From assembly GCA_043757045.1 (NCBI GenBank), contig JAYVQC010000139.1, forward strand, positions 1 to 24,645: a DNA stretch of 24,645 nt. The letters run 5' to 3'. The notes under the pieces are model-generated. The model was not told where the DNA came from, ran no database searches, and saw only the letters and a list, made by a program, of their open reading frames with translations. Below, piece after piece: positions 16,959 to 24,279 of the stretch. Each line of letters opens with the position of its first letter. Position 1 is the stretch's first letter. The position numbers were made by a program, and so were the translations under genes. The DNA is from JANNGC01 sp043757045 (GTDB lineage: Bacteria; Verrucomicrobiota; Verrucomicrobiia; Limisphaerales; SIBH01).

Positions 16959-18539
16959 TTACTTCCGCATCAGCGCGAACTCCATCGAATCCACCAGCGC
17001 CTGGAGGCTGGCCTCGATGATGTTGTCGCTCACGCCCACGGTGCCCCACTCGGACACACCGTTGGTGGACTCGATGAGCACGCGCGTCTTCGCCGCCGTG
17101 CCGGTCTTGGACTCGATGATGCGCACCTTGTAGTCGGTGAGCGTCACCTGCTTGAGCTTCGGAAAAAATTTCCCGAGCGCGAGGCGCAGCGCGGAGTCGA
17201 GCGCGTTCACCGGGCCGTCGCCCTCGGCGACCTTGTGCGCGACTTCCTTGCCGACGCGCACTTTGATCGTGGCTTCGGAAATGGATTTACCTTCCTCGCC
17301 GCGCTTCATCGGCACGTCGCGCCGCATGGAAACATGGAAACTTTCGACGGTGAACGGCGCTGCGCTGTTCTTCAACCGACGATGGATGAGCAGCGCGAGC
17401 GAGCCTGCCGCCGCCTCGAACTCGTAGCCCGCGTGCTCCAGTTCCTTGATGCGCGGGAGAATGGTCTTCAGCTCCGGCGTGTCGTTGTCCACCTTGAAGC
17501 CGAGTTCCTGCGCCTTCATCACGATGTTGCTGCGGCCCGCGAGATCGCTGATGAGCACGCTGCGCGCGTTGCCCACGGCCTCGGGATTGATGTGCTCGTA
17601 ACTGTGCGCGAGCTTCTGCACCGCGTTCACATGCATCCCGCCCTTGTGCGCGAAGGCCGCCGAGCCAACCCACGGCTGGCGCGGGCTGTGACGGATGTTC
17701 GCGATCTCGTCCACGAACTGCGAAAGCTCCTTGAGCTTCGGCAGCGACTTGGGCGGCAGGCAGCGCAGGCCCATCTTCAATTCCAGACACGGGATCAAAG
17801 TTGTGAGATTGCAGTTCCCCGTGCGCTCGCCGTAGCCGTTGATCGTGCCCTGCACATGCGTCGCGCCCATTTCGATGCCCGCGAGCGCGTTCGCCACGCC
17901 CAGGCCGATGTCGTCATGTGTGTGCATGCCGATTTTGCAAACCAGTTTCGAGAGCGCCGCGCGCGTGATGCTGGCGACTTCACCCGGCAGACAACCGCCG
18001 TTCGTATCGCACAACACGACCATGTTTGCGCCCGCCTGCTCGGCCGCCTGCCAGGTCGCGATGGCGTAATCCTCGTCCAGCTTGTAGCCGTCGAAACAAT
18101 GCTCCGCGTCGTAGATCACGAACTTCCCGTGGTCCTTCAGGAACTTCACGGTGTCGCCGATCATGCCGAGATTTTCGTCCGGCGTGCAGCGCAGGACTTC
18201 CTTCACATGCAGCATGGAAGTCTTGCCAAAGATCGTCACCACCGGCGTCTCGGCTTCGAGCAACAAGCGCACTTGATCGTCCTGTTCCACGGGCACGCCT
18301 TTGCGGCGCGTGGAGCCGAAGGCGGCGAGCCTGGCGTTCTTGAATTTCTTCCGCTTGGCCTGCGCGAAGAACTCGATGTCCTTGGGATTGCTCCCCGGCC
18401 AGCCGCCCTCGATGTAGTGAATGCCGAAGGCGTCAATCCGTTCCGCAATGCGGATTTTGTCCGCGACGGAAAAGTTGATGCCTTCACCCTGCGAGCCATC
18501 GCGCAGGGTCGTGTCATAGATTTCGACTTTTGGTTTCAT
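16959..18539 (-). CDS. cimA: (R)-citramalate synthase
   Basis: About 526 residues. Condenses pyruvate and acetyl-CoA to citramalate, the first step of the threonine-independent route to isoleucine, in the cytoplasm. The N-terminal TIM barrel starts with YDTTLRDGSQGEGINFS, the catalytic signature of the LeuA/homocitrate synthase group; the metal-binding pair is H206-T-H208 in GMHTHDDIGLGVANALAG. The middle stretch NPKDIEFFAQAKRKKFKNA and the NGYGERTGNCNL segment fit the citramalate synthase subfamily rather than 2-isopropylmalate synthase. A C-terminal LeuA-type allosteric domain (VRIIESKTGTAAKTRVLIES) is complete. The ATG at 18539 has a good ribosome binding site (GGGAG, 3-4 bases away). It appears to be a single-gene transcription unit. 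Confidence 0.93.
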   Translation of the reverse strand: MKPKVEIYDTTLRDGSQGEGINFSVADKIRIAERIDAFGIHYIEGGWPGSNPKDIEFFAQAKRKKFKNARLAAFGSTRRKGVPVEQDDQVRLLLEAETPVVTIFGKTSMLHVKEVLRCTPDENLGMIGDTVKFLKDHGKFVIYDAEHCFDGYKLDEDYAIATWQAAEQAGANMVVLCDTNGGCLPGEVASITRAALSKLVCKIGMHTHDDIGLGVANALAGIEMGATHVQGTINGYGERTGNCNLTTLIPCLELKMGLRCLPPKSLPKLKELSQFVDEIANIRHSPRQPWVGSAAFAHKGGMHVNAVQKLAHSYEHINPEAVGNARSVLISDLAGRSNIVMKAQELGFKVDNDTPELKTILPRIKELEHAGYEFEAAAGSLALLIHRRLKNSAAPFTVESFHVSMRRDVPMKRGEEGKSISEATIKVRVGKEVAHKVAEGDGPVNALDSALRLALGKFFPKLKQVTLTDYKVRIIESKTGTAAKTRVLIESTNGVSEWGTVGVSDNIIEASLQALVDSMEFALMRK

Positions 18540-18633
18540 TCACTCCCGTGCAACGGGAGCGGTCTTTTACGGCACGGCGCGGGCCGTGGCAAAGTGAATC
18601 AAAGGGGTGGAAAATGGCACCGGCTTATGTCAC

Positions 18634-18733
18634 GGAGCGCGGGCTTTCGCCATGGACAATGGCATGAGGGCTTCTTTCGAGATGAGCGCGCGCGGTCGTG
18701 GCACGTTGCTGCGGGCTGGAAAGCCCGCGCTCC
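18634..18733. repeat. REP-like inverted repeats between cimA and the sigma gene
   Basis: GGAGCGCGGGCTTTC (18634-18648) and its exact reverse complement (18719-18733) face each other about 70 bases apart. The second one also forms its own hairpin, stem GCGGGCT with loop GGAA (18711-18728), directly after the sigma stop codon. Similar in style to the valS hairpins. No T run follows, so a repeat is more likely than a terminator. Confidence 0.6.
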
Positions 18734-18738
18734 GCCCG

Positions 18739-19278
18739 TCAGGTCGGCGGATTCTCCGGAGCCAACAATCCCGCGCCCCCTCCGTCGCGCTCCCGGTGCG
18801 CTTCGGCGTAGAGCCAGGCGCGGGCGAAAACCCAGTGGCGCTTGGCCGTCGCAGGCGAGAGACCGAGCACCTGGGCCGTTTCTTCAATCGTCAGGCCGGC
18901 GAAATAACGCAGCTTCACCAGCTCGGCTTTGAGCGGTTCCTCGCGGGCGAATTTTTCCAGCGCGTCATTCACGGCCAGCATCTCGTCGTCCGGCTGCGGT
19001 GCGGCGATTTCCATTTCCTGAACATCAATGTGCTCCTGTCCACCACCGTGACGACGCGCCTGTTTGCGTCGGGCGCGGTCGATCAAGATGCGCCGCATCG
19101 CCTCCGCCGCCGCGCCGAAGAAGTGCGCGCGGTTCTCGAACTGCGCGCCTGCGCCGCCGCCGAGCCGCAGCCACGCCTCGTGAACGAGCGCGGTGGGCTG
19201 GAGGGTGTGACCGGCGGCTTCGTGGGACATCTTGTGCGCGGCGAGTTTGCGCAACTCCGCATAGACGAGCGGCAGCAA
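18739..19278 (-). CDS. ECF-type RNA polymerase sigma factor with damaged 5' end
   Basis: About 179 residues in the open frame. It matches the planctomycete/acidobacterial ECF sigma group: LPLVYAELRKLAAHKM, LQPTALVHEAWLRL, FFGAAAEAMRRILIDRARR (region 2) and LVKLRYFAGLTIEETAQVLG, LSPATAKRHWVFARAWLY (region 4 helix-turn-helix). The family normally begins MSDVTRLL..GDPKAAEDLLPLVY. Here that segment exists at 19340-19276, but the ATG has become AAG (19338-19340) and one base is missing next to 19310/19311, so the first part is out of frame. The frame given starts at a TTG at 19278; a GGAGG lies just before it, too close for TTG but well placed for the next codon (CTG). It may be a pseudogene or make a shortened protein. 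The usual kinase partner gene is not found downstream. Confidence 0.72.
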   Translation of the reverse strand: MLPLVYAELRKLAAHKMSHEAAGHTLQPTALVHEAWLRLGGGAGAQFENRAHFFGAAAEAMRRILIDRARRKQARRHGGGQEHIDVQEMEIAAPQPDDEMLAVNDALEKFAREEPLKAELVKLRYFAGLTIEETAQVLGLSPATAKRHWVFARAWLYAEAHRERDGGGAGLLAPENPPT

Positions 19279-19340
19279 ATCCTCCGCGGCCTTTGGATCG
19301 CCGTGCTGGAGGCTTCGAGGAGGCGCGCGACGTCGCTCTT
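19236..19340 (-). repeat. Direct repeat copy B (5' end of the sigma gene)
   Basis: This 105-base segment matches 20119-20224 in the same orientation with 7 substitutions and one single-base deletion (counted by eye). It is joined to the body of the sigma gene but has lost the ATG. The two copies flank the UPF0175-PIN pair. Confidence 0.85.
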
Positions 19341-19347
19341 GGGCGGG

Positions 19348-19839
19348 TCAGGCCATCTCGCCAGCTTTTCGCAAGGCCTCGCGAACGAGTTCGGCGGACA
19401 ACCGAAAACTGCCCTCGACGATCAGCCGGCGCAGCAGCGGAGCGATTTTGACAACAATGCCTCTCTGCTTGGCAATGATCAGCAGGCCAACGGTGCCGAT
19501 TGCGGTCAATCCAAGGCGCACCGCCGCGCTGCGCGCATTGATTTCATCCAGCAGCACCGCGTCGGCGTGCCATTCGGCGGCCAGAGCGAGGGCTTCGGCC
19601 TCTCCCTCATCAAGACTGGCATCCAGGCTGATCGCCGGGGGCAGACGCGGCGCAGGGCAAACTTTGCAACCGGGAGGCATGGTCAGACCACCGAAGCGTC
19701 CGCCGCTGGCGGCCATGCGGGCAAATTCCCTCGCCACCGCGTCTGGAACGAGAACCTCGCCAAACAAATCGCGCAGCAATCCGTCGAGGTTGAGGAAAGC
19801 GAGATTGAGCAGGACGGAAGTGTCGGCGACAACGATCAC
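19348..19839 (-). CDS. PIN-domain toxin (DUF3368-like)
   Basis: About 163 residues. A probable PIN-type ribonuclease, the toxic half of a toxin-antitoxin pair. The N-terminus VVADTSVLLNLAFLN carries the first catalytic Asp (D6); further acidic residues are E80 in DEGEAEALALA and D98 in AVLLDEINAR. The pattern GEVLVPDAVAREFARMA and IGTVGLLIIAKQRG match the DUF3368 type that is commonly paired with UPF0175. It starts with GTG at 19839, overlapping the antitoxin stop as GTGA, so expression is coupled to it. The stop lies just 7 bases before the sigma repeat copy B. Confidence 0.85.
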   Translation of the reverse strand: MIVVADTSVLLNLAFLNLDGLLRDLFGEVLVPDAVAREFARMAASGGRFGGLTMPPGCKVCPAPRLPPAISLDASLDEGEAEALALAAEWHADAVLLDEINARSAAVRLGLTAIGTVGLLIIAKQRGIVVKIAPLLRRLIVEGSFRLSAELVREALRKAGEMA

Positions 19840-20069
19840 TGGGCGAGCAGTTTCGTGAGCGCCGCCAGGTCATTCTCCAGATCGTTGGTTCCGTAACCGT
19901 TGGTGATGCCCCGGCTTTGCAGTTCCTTCTCGAAAGCATCCGCCTCCAGGCCGGCGAGACGCGCCGCCAGACCGCGCGCCACTTTGCGCCGCGCATACAG
20001 CGCGCAAGCGAGTTCCAGCCGCACCTCGTCAGCGGAAACGGACGGCAGGTCGGGCAAAGTCAAAGTCAT
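19836..20069 (-). CDS. UPF0175 family antitoxin
   Basis: About 77 residues. The sequence SADEVRLELACALYARRKVA followed by RLAGLEADAFEKELQSRGI is the pattern of UPF0175 proteins: a short strand region, then a helix-turn-helix-like core that binds DNA and a tail that contacts the PIN partner. It lies immediately before the PIN gene with a 4-base overlap, the classic antitoxin-first order, and probably represses its own operon. No clear Shine-Dalgarno is visible before the ATG at 20069. Both genes lie between two copies of the sigma-factor 5' end. Confidence 0.85.
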   Translation of the reverse strand: MTLTLPDLPSVSADEVRLELACALYARRKVARGLAARLAGLEADAFEKELQSRGITNGYGTNDLENDLAALTKLLAQ

Positions 20070-20107
20070 GGACGGATGCTACCACGACGCGCCGCCTCTT
20101 CAATCAC

Positions 20108-20224
20108 TCATGTCACGCGCGCGGCGAGTTGGCGCAACTCCTCATAGACGAGCGGCAGCAAGTCCTCCGCGGCCTTGGGATCGCCGTGCTGGATGGCGTC
20201 GAGGAGGCGCGTGACGTCGCTCAT
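20108..20224 (-). pseudogene. 5' stub of an ECF sigma factor gene
   Basis: A 38-codon open frame begins with ATG at 20224 and reads MSDVTRLLDAIQHGDPKAAE, then DLLPLVYEELRQLAARVT and a stop. It is the first helix of an ECF sigma region 2 of the same group as the gene at 18739-19278, cut off after LAA. It keeps the intact ATG that the longer copy has lost. Its first 106 bases are repeat copy A. It is too short to act as a sigma factor, but it marks where the original promoter and start probably were. Confidence 0.85.
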
Positions 20225-20334
20225 GGGAGAGTTCTTGCGCGTGACGGCGCCGACTGCTCTCTAAGTGAATATGCATGGCCATCAGTCGGCATGGGGGGAG
20301 TTTCATCACGGCGCGTGCGTCAAGGTGCGCCTTT

Positions 20335-20868
20335 TCACGGCTGGCGGACGCGGTAATACTTCTGAGGCTTGTTGGTGAGCTTCACGTCGAAGTCCACGTA
20401 GTCGAAGGGCATGGCAGGGACGTTGGTGTTGAAGAGGGGAGTCCAAGGAATGGGGGTGTTCAGGTTCGTGGCGGCCTCGAGGGTGAAGGGCACGCCGGGC
20501 GTGGCGTCCACCCGCACGGTGAACTGGAAATCTCGCAGCGTGGGCAGCACCAGCAGGCCCGCTTCCCCATCGGCCACGTAGATTCGGCCGGCGACCACCG
20601 CCACGCCCGAGGCAACCCCGCTGGTGTCATAGCCGCCCACGCGCACGCAATTGGTTGGGTTGCGCACGTCAATCACCTGCAAGCCCAAGCGGGCATCCGC
20701 CACGTAGGCGTAGTTGCCCGCCACCTTGAAATCACGAGAATTGCCTGCTGATACCGGCCACTTACCGGGAAGGAGCGGTTGCAGGCTGGGCGGCGCGGCG
20801 TGGGTGAGCGCAAGACCGGCGGTCAATAGCGCGGCGAGCAGGGCGAGGAGGTGGATTCGAGTATTCAT
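20335..20868 (-). CDS. Short LVIVD-repeat secreted protein
   Basis: About 177 residues. The start is taken at 20868, giving a signal peptide (MNTRIHLLALLAALLTAGLA); an ATG at 20895 would add 9 residues. Two LVIVD-type propeller repeats are visible: YAYVADARLGLQVIDVRNPT followed by VGGYDTSGVASGVAVVAGRIYVAD with GEAGLLVL. The C-terminus ends in YYRVRQP, a tail I associate with secreted Verrucomicrobial proteins. LVIVD proteins usually have many more repeats forming a beta-propeller; two cannot close one, so this may be an internal-deletion derivative. Function unknown. Confidence 0.7.
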   Translation of the reverse strand: MNTRIHLLALLAALLTAGLALTHAAPPSLQPLLPGKWPVSAGNSRDFKVAGNYAYVADARLGLQVIDVRNPTNCVRVGGYDTSGVASGVAVVAGRIYVADGEAGLLVLPTLRDFQFTVRVDATPGVPFTLEAATNLNTPIPWTPLFNTNVPAMPFDYVDFDVKLTNKPQKYYRVRQP

Positions 20869-20907
20869 AAGCTTCGTTAGGATTGGAATCTTCATAGTTT
20901 CATCAGT

Positions 20908-21333
20908 TCACGGCGTCGGCGGCACGGGGGGGGGCGCGGGGGCTTCTTCTTCGCCGTCATAGACCACGCCCCATTCGCGGGCTATGCGGCGCAGGCTCGG
21001 GGGCGCGTCCGCCCGCAGATTATATTCGATCGTGTCCCACAGGTCTTTGATCACCGGGTCCACGGTGAGGCGCTGGTCGCCCACGTCTTCCTGCGCGATG
21101 TCGAAGCCGCTCTTGGCGCTGCTTTGCGCGGCGGCGGCGGCGCACGCGGCGGACGCGGTGTTCACTTCGCCGATGGCGGGCCAGGCCAGCGGGGCACCGC
21201 CGTCGGTCAGGCGCGCGGTCTCGCCGGTGGCCAGCCGGCCGGCCCACAGAGCCGCGTCGTCCACGGTGTTCATGTCGGGCACTTGGGCGTGGGTGACGAG
21301 GATCTGGTAATAACTGCGGGCGCGTGCGGTCAT
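20908..21333 (-). CDS. Uncharacterised protein with proline-rich C-terminus
   Basis: About 141 residues; I do not recognise a family. The start at 21333 (MTARARSYYQILVTHAQ) has an AGGAAG ribosome binding site about 9 bases upstream; the open frame extends further (ATGs at 21381 and 21579), but that part looks like the flank of the IS remnant. The sequence has an Ala-rich middle (ASAACAAAAAQSSAKSG), a conserved-looking segment DLWDTIEYNLRADAPPSLRR with REWGVVYDGEEE, and a Pro-rich tail (APAPPPVPPTP) coded partly by a G9 run. It lies 39 bases before the LVIVD gene in the same direction. Confidence 0.55.
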   Translation of the reverse strand: MTARARSYYQILVTHAQVPDMNTVDDAALWAGRLATGETARLTDGGAPLAWPAIGEVNTASAACAAAAAQSSAKSGFDIAQEDVGDQRLTVDPVIKDLWDTIEYNLRADAPPSLRRIAREWGVVYDGEEEAPAPPPVPPTP

Positions 21334-21486
21334 GTAGTTGGCTTCCTGGTGAACCTCAGCGATCCCGCAGGCGCTCACCATCGTGAAGCGGTTCCACGAG
21401 AGGGTTGAGGGTTTCCGGGTGGAAGACTGGCGGCGACGCGGGCCTTTTTTAATACCAAAATGGAGCGAAAATGACGCGCGATCTGC

Positions 21487-21563
21487 GCCAAAAGTTTTGT
21501 TACCCGGAGCGGGTTGACCGGTTCGTGTGAACGGGTCGTTGCACCAAAAGTCGGTGTTACCCG
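21487..21563. repeat. Two copies of a short repeat, probable IS end
   Basis: GCGCCAAAAGTTTTGTTACCCG (split as GCGCCAAAAG plus TTTTGTTACCCG, 21486-21507) and GCACCAAAAG plus TCGGTGTTACCCG (21541-21563) repeat with about 54 bases between starts, immediately before the transposase fragment. Such paired motifs are typical of insertion sequence ends where transposase binds. Confidence 0.5.
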
Positions 21564-21565
21564 AC

Positions 21566-21700
21566 ATGAACAACGACATGAGTCACCAAACCAAACAAGA
21601 AGTGTTGGTCAAACTGCGCCGGCAATACGTCCGGGCTGGTCTGCCGTACAAACGTCAACTGCTCGATCAGGCCGTGGCCCTGTTGGGCTATCATCGCAAG
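21566..21700 (+). pseudogene. N-terminal fragment of an IS transposase (integrase type)
   Basis: The frame starting MNNDMSHQTKQEVLVKLRRQ, then YVRAGLPYKRQLLDQAVALL and GYHRK, matches the N-terminal part of rve-type transposases, whose typical text is KRxxRAGxxYKxxLLDxxVxLLGYHRK. The similarity breaks off at HRK, about 10 bases before the stop codon of the ankyrin gene on the other strand; what follows in this frame is only the shadow of that gene. The catalytic domain is missing. It is therefore the left end of a deleted insertion sequence. Confidence 0.6.
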
Positions 21701-21709
21701 TGGAGCGTT

Positions 21710-24166
21710 TCATTTTCCCGGCAGGCGGAGGCTGGTGCCCTCTGGCCATCGCGCGCCTTGATCGATCCAGGCCCGGAAGCGGGCGGTTTCGTCCTTGGTC
21801 AGCGCGGGGAATTTCTCGCGTTTGCCGAGCGGCGGCATTTCGAGATCTTCCACCTGGTCCCGAACGAAGCGGATCAGCGGGCTGGCCTCGGGTTTGCCAG
21901 GCACGACTGCCGGCTCGCCCCGTTTGCCGCCTCGGAGTAGCGATGCGCGCTCGGTCACGTGGAATCCGCCTTTGGCCCGCTCGCCGCTGTGGCACGCCAC
22001 GCAGGAGCGTTCGAGCAACGGCTGGATGTCGCGGGTGAACTCGATGAGTGTTGTCTTGCCGGCAGCAGCCGTCGCGGCCACTGTCGGGGCTGTGGTCGCG
22101 ATCTTTGCGAGCGTCGGTATGGTTGAAGGTGTCTGCGACGAATCCATCGACGTGGTCAGCGCCATCACGGCCCAACTTGTCCCGGCGGCCGAAATCCAGC
22201 CGTCCTTGCCGTGAGGGAAGCCGCTGTCCATGGGCGGCTGGAAGGGATGCGCGCGGGTGCGCACATGCCAGGTGCCATCGGCGAGCTGGGTGCGCATCAG
22301 GAAATCAAGGCCGCGACGCACTGCCGGATCGTTCGCCGGAATTTTTCCGCCCTCCATCAAGGCGAAGAGCGATTGCCCCGTGCCATAAGCATCGCTGTCC
22401 AAGCCCGCCAACTGGCCCCACCCGCCGTCGGCGCGTTGCTGCCGGATTAATTCCGCCGCGAGCTTCTTCAGCGCGCCGGATTTCTCGCCGGCCCAAGCGA
22501 GACCGAGCAGTTGATGCGTGCGTTCTTCGTTGGTTTCTGCGCGAGCTTTCGACAGCCAGGCCCGCGCGCGATTCACGCGCGAATCCAGTTCCTGTCGGCG
22601 TGCCGGGATGCTGTAAGACTGGATCGTTTCAATCGCGAGCGCCGTGGCGGTGATGTCGCTCGCCTGGATGGGTACGCGCGGAAGATTCCAACTCCAGTGG
22701 CCATCGGCGAATTGGATCGTGGCGAGTTGGTGAATCATGGAGTCAGTCACCAGCGAAGGTGGCTCGTGTTCCAGTCGAAGGCCCATGGCGGTGTAGCCCG
22801 CCAGGATGGCTGGCTCGGGATGAAAGGTGGTTTGCAAACCGACCTCGAGCAGCGTGTGGTGCTCGTCACCTTGGGTGATGTGGCCGGTGAAAAACGACCT
22901 CTTCATGAGTTCGACTTGGTGGCGTGTCGCCACGCGGTCCGTCGTGAAGTGTCGGGAATGCGCCAGGCTGAGCGCCGGCAGCGGGAGCTGTTGCTGATGA
23001 CAGGAGACGCAATCCTGCTTGCTCGCATGCCGGAGGAACGTGGCGACGGAATCCTCGGCCGTCCTCGTCAGCGTCGGCACCGCCCGTTGGATGGCCTCGG
23101 CCACGGATTTGGCATCGGAAGTTTGCACTAGGGCTTTTCCACTTCGAGCCGGGGCGGGCGCGTCTTTGGCCCCCGCCTTGAGCAGTGCTTGCACAATGGG
23201 TGTGTCGCCGCGTTTACGGGCCAGCATGAGCGGCGTTTGCGCCACGCCGAGGAAATTATCCACCGGCTGTCCGCCTTCGGCATTCACATCCGCACCGCGA
23301 GCGAGCAGCAACTCCACGACGGCCGACGACGATCGCTCCGAGTCGGCGGCCCAGTGCAACGGCGTGAAGTTGGCGATGAGATCGCGCTGATCCACCTGCG
23401 CGCCGGCGTCCAGCAGCAATCGGGCAACTCCGACGTGTCCACCCCACGCCGCCTGCCCGAGCGCGCCGCCGGTCTCGACGAAGTCATTGACCTTCGCTCC
23501 CCGCTTCAACAGGAGCTTGAGCATGGCTTCGTCCCCCTGGAACGCAGCCCACATCAGCGGCGTCCGCCAGCCGCCCCAGAAAAATTGATCCGCGCCGGGC
23601 TTCGGTATGCCGTTCACGTTGGCTCCCCGGTCGAGCAGCAGGCGGACGGTATCCATGTCTCCAGCCGCCACCGCGGACATCAGCACGGTCGCACTGAACG
23701 CATTCGGTGGGTTGGGGTCCGCCCCCTGGTCGAGCAGCAATTTCACGGCACGACTGTTCCCCGGCTTCCGCGCGGCCAGCATGAGCGGGGTGTTGCCCAT
23801 GCGGGAATGGGCTTTGACATCCGCTCCATTGGCAATGAGCAACCGAACCTTGTCCTCGAACGTGGCGGCGCGCATCAGCGCGGTGACACCAGCTTGGTTG
23901 GTGGCGTTCACGTCGGCGCCCGCTTTGAGCAGGAGTTCGAGTAGGGCGGCATCGCCCATCCACGCGGCGGCCATCAGGGGCGTGTTGCCGAATTCGTCGC
24001 GCGCGTGAACGTCCGCGCCATACTTCAACAGCGCCTTCACCGAGGCACGATCTCCGGCGCGAATGATCGGGAAGAGATTGTTGGTGGAGGCCGACCCCGG
24101 TTCAGCCGCGAGCAGGTGGGAGCAGGCGAGGCATTCGAGGAGTGCGAGTGCGATGATTGTCTTCAT
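21710..24166 (-). CDS. Ankyrin / cyclase-like repeat / cytochrome c fusion protein
   Basis: About 818 residues. The start at 24166 opens into a signal peptide (MKTIIALALLECLACSHLLA), with LAC a possible lipobox. Residues about 35-345 hold roughly nine ankyrin repeats (pattern G-D-x-A-x-x-x-LLLKAGADVNA). A linker leads to a first heme c motif C386-V-S-C389-H390. Then come alpha/alpha repeats with squalene-cyclase-like QW features (FADGHWSWNLPRVP, RADGGWGQLAGLDSDAYGTGQS, QLADGTWHVRTRAHPFQPP). The end is a PSCyt1-type cytochrome domain with C722-V-A-C725-H726 (SCVACHSGERAKGGF, VEDLEMPPLGKREKFPALT). The catalytic DxDD motif of true cyclases is not evident, so I read it as a binding scaffold with redox centres. 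Envelope location is expected. Its 3' end abuts the IS remnant. Confidence 0.88.
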   Translation of the reverse strand: MKTIIALALLECLACSHLLAAEPGSASTNNLFPIIRAGDRASVKALLKYGADVHARDEFGNTPLMAAAWMGDAALLELLLKAGADVNATNQAGVTALMRAATFEDKVRLLIANGADVKAHSRMGNTPLMLAARKPGNSRAVKLLLDQGADPNPPNAFSATVLMSAVAAGDMDTVRLLLDRGANVNGIPKPGADQFFWGGWRTPLMWAAFQGDEAMLKLLLKRGAKVNDFVETGGALGQAAWGGHVGVARLLLDAGAQVDQRDLIANFTPLHWAADSERSSSAVVELLLARGADVNAEGGQPVDNFLGVAQTPLMLARKRGDTPIVQALLKAGAKDAPAPARSGKALVQTSDAKSVAEAIQRAVPTLTRTAEDSVATFLRHASKQDCVSCHQQQLPLPALSLAHSRHFTTDRVATRHQVELMKRSFFTGHITQGDEHHTLLEVGLQTTFHPEPAILAGYTAMGLRLEHEPPSLVTDSMIHQLATIQFADGHWSWNLPRVPIQASDITATALAIETIQSYSIPARRQELDSRVNRARAWLSKARAETNEERTHQLLGLAWAGEKSGALKKLAAELIRQQRADGGWGQLAGLDSDAYGTGQSLFALMEGGKIPANDPAVRRGLDFLMRTQLADGTWHVRTRAHPFQPPMDSGFPHGKDGWISAAGTSWAVMALTTSMDSSQTPSTIPTLAKIATTAPTVAATAAAGKTTLIEFTRDIQPLLERSCVACHSGERAKGGFHVTERASLLRGGKRGEPAVVPGKPEASPLIRFVRDQVEDLEMPPLGKREKFPALTKDETARFRAWIDQGARWPEGTSLRLPGK

Positions 24167-24279
24167 GGTTTTCCGATTGAGTTGTGCCGATTTAACCATT
24201 GTCGGTGGACACGTATTTCGTCTTGGAATGGCGCGAGTGTGGATAAGGCGCGGGCTTTTTCAATCTTTTCAAGCCGCAT

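Noticed and set aside
16917..18932. 671-residue open frame on the plus strand
   Set aside because: It is antisense to citramalate synthase, has His/Arg/Glu-rich text typical of a shadow frame, and shows no domain.
18607..19896. 429-residue open frame on the plus strand
   Set aside because: It lies opposite the sigma factor and PIN genes, which both carry recognisable family motifs.
20926..20934. G9 run as a phase-variation tract
   Set aside because: It falls in codons for the Pro-rich tail near the end of the gene, where slippage would only change the last few residues.
21527..22175. Open frames on both strands over the end of the ankyrin fusion gene
   Set aside because: Apart from the first 45 codons with transposase similarity, they are shadows of the PSCyt1-coding region.
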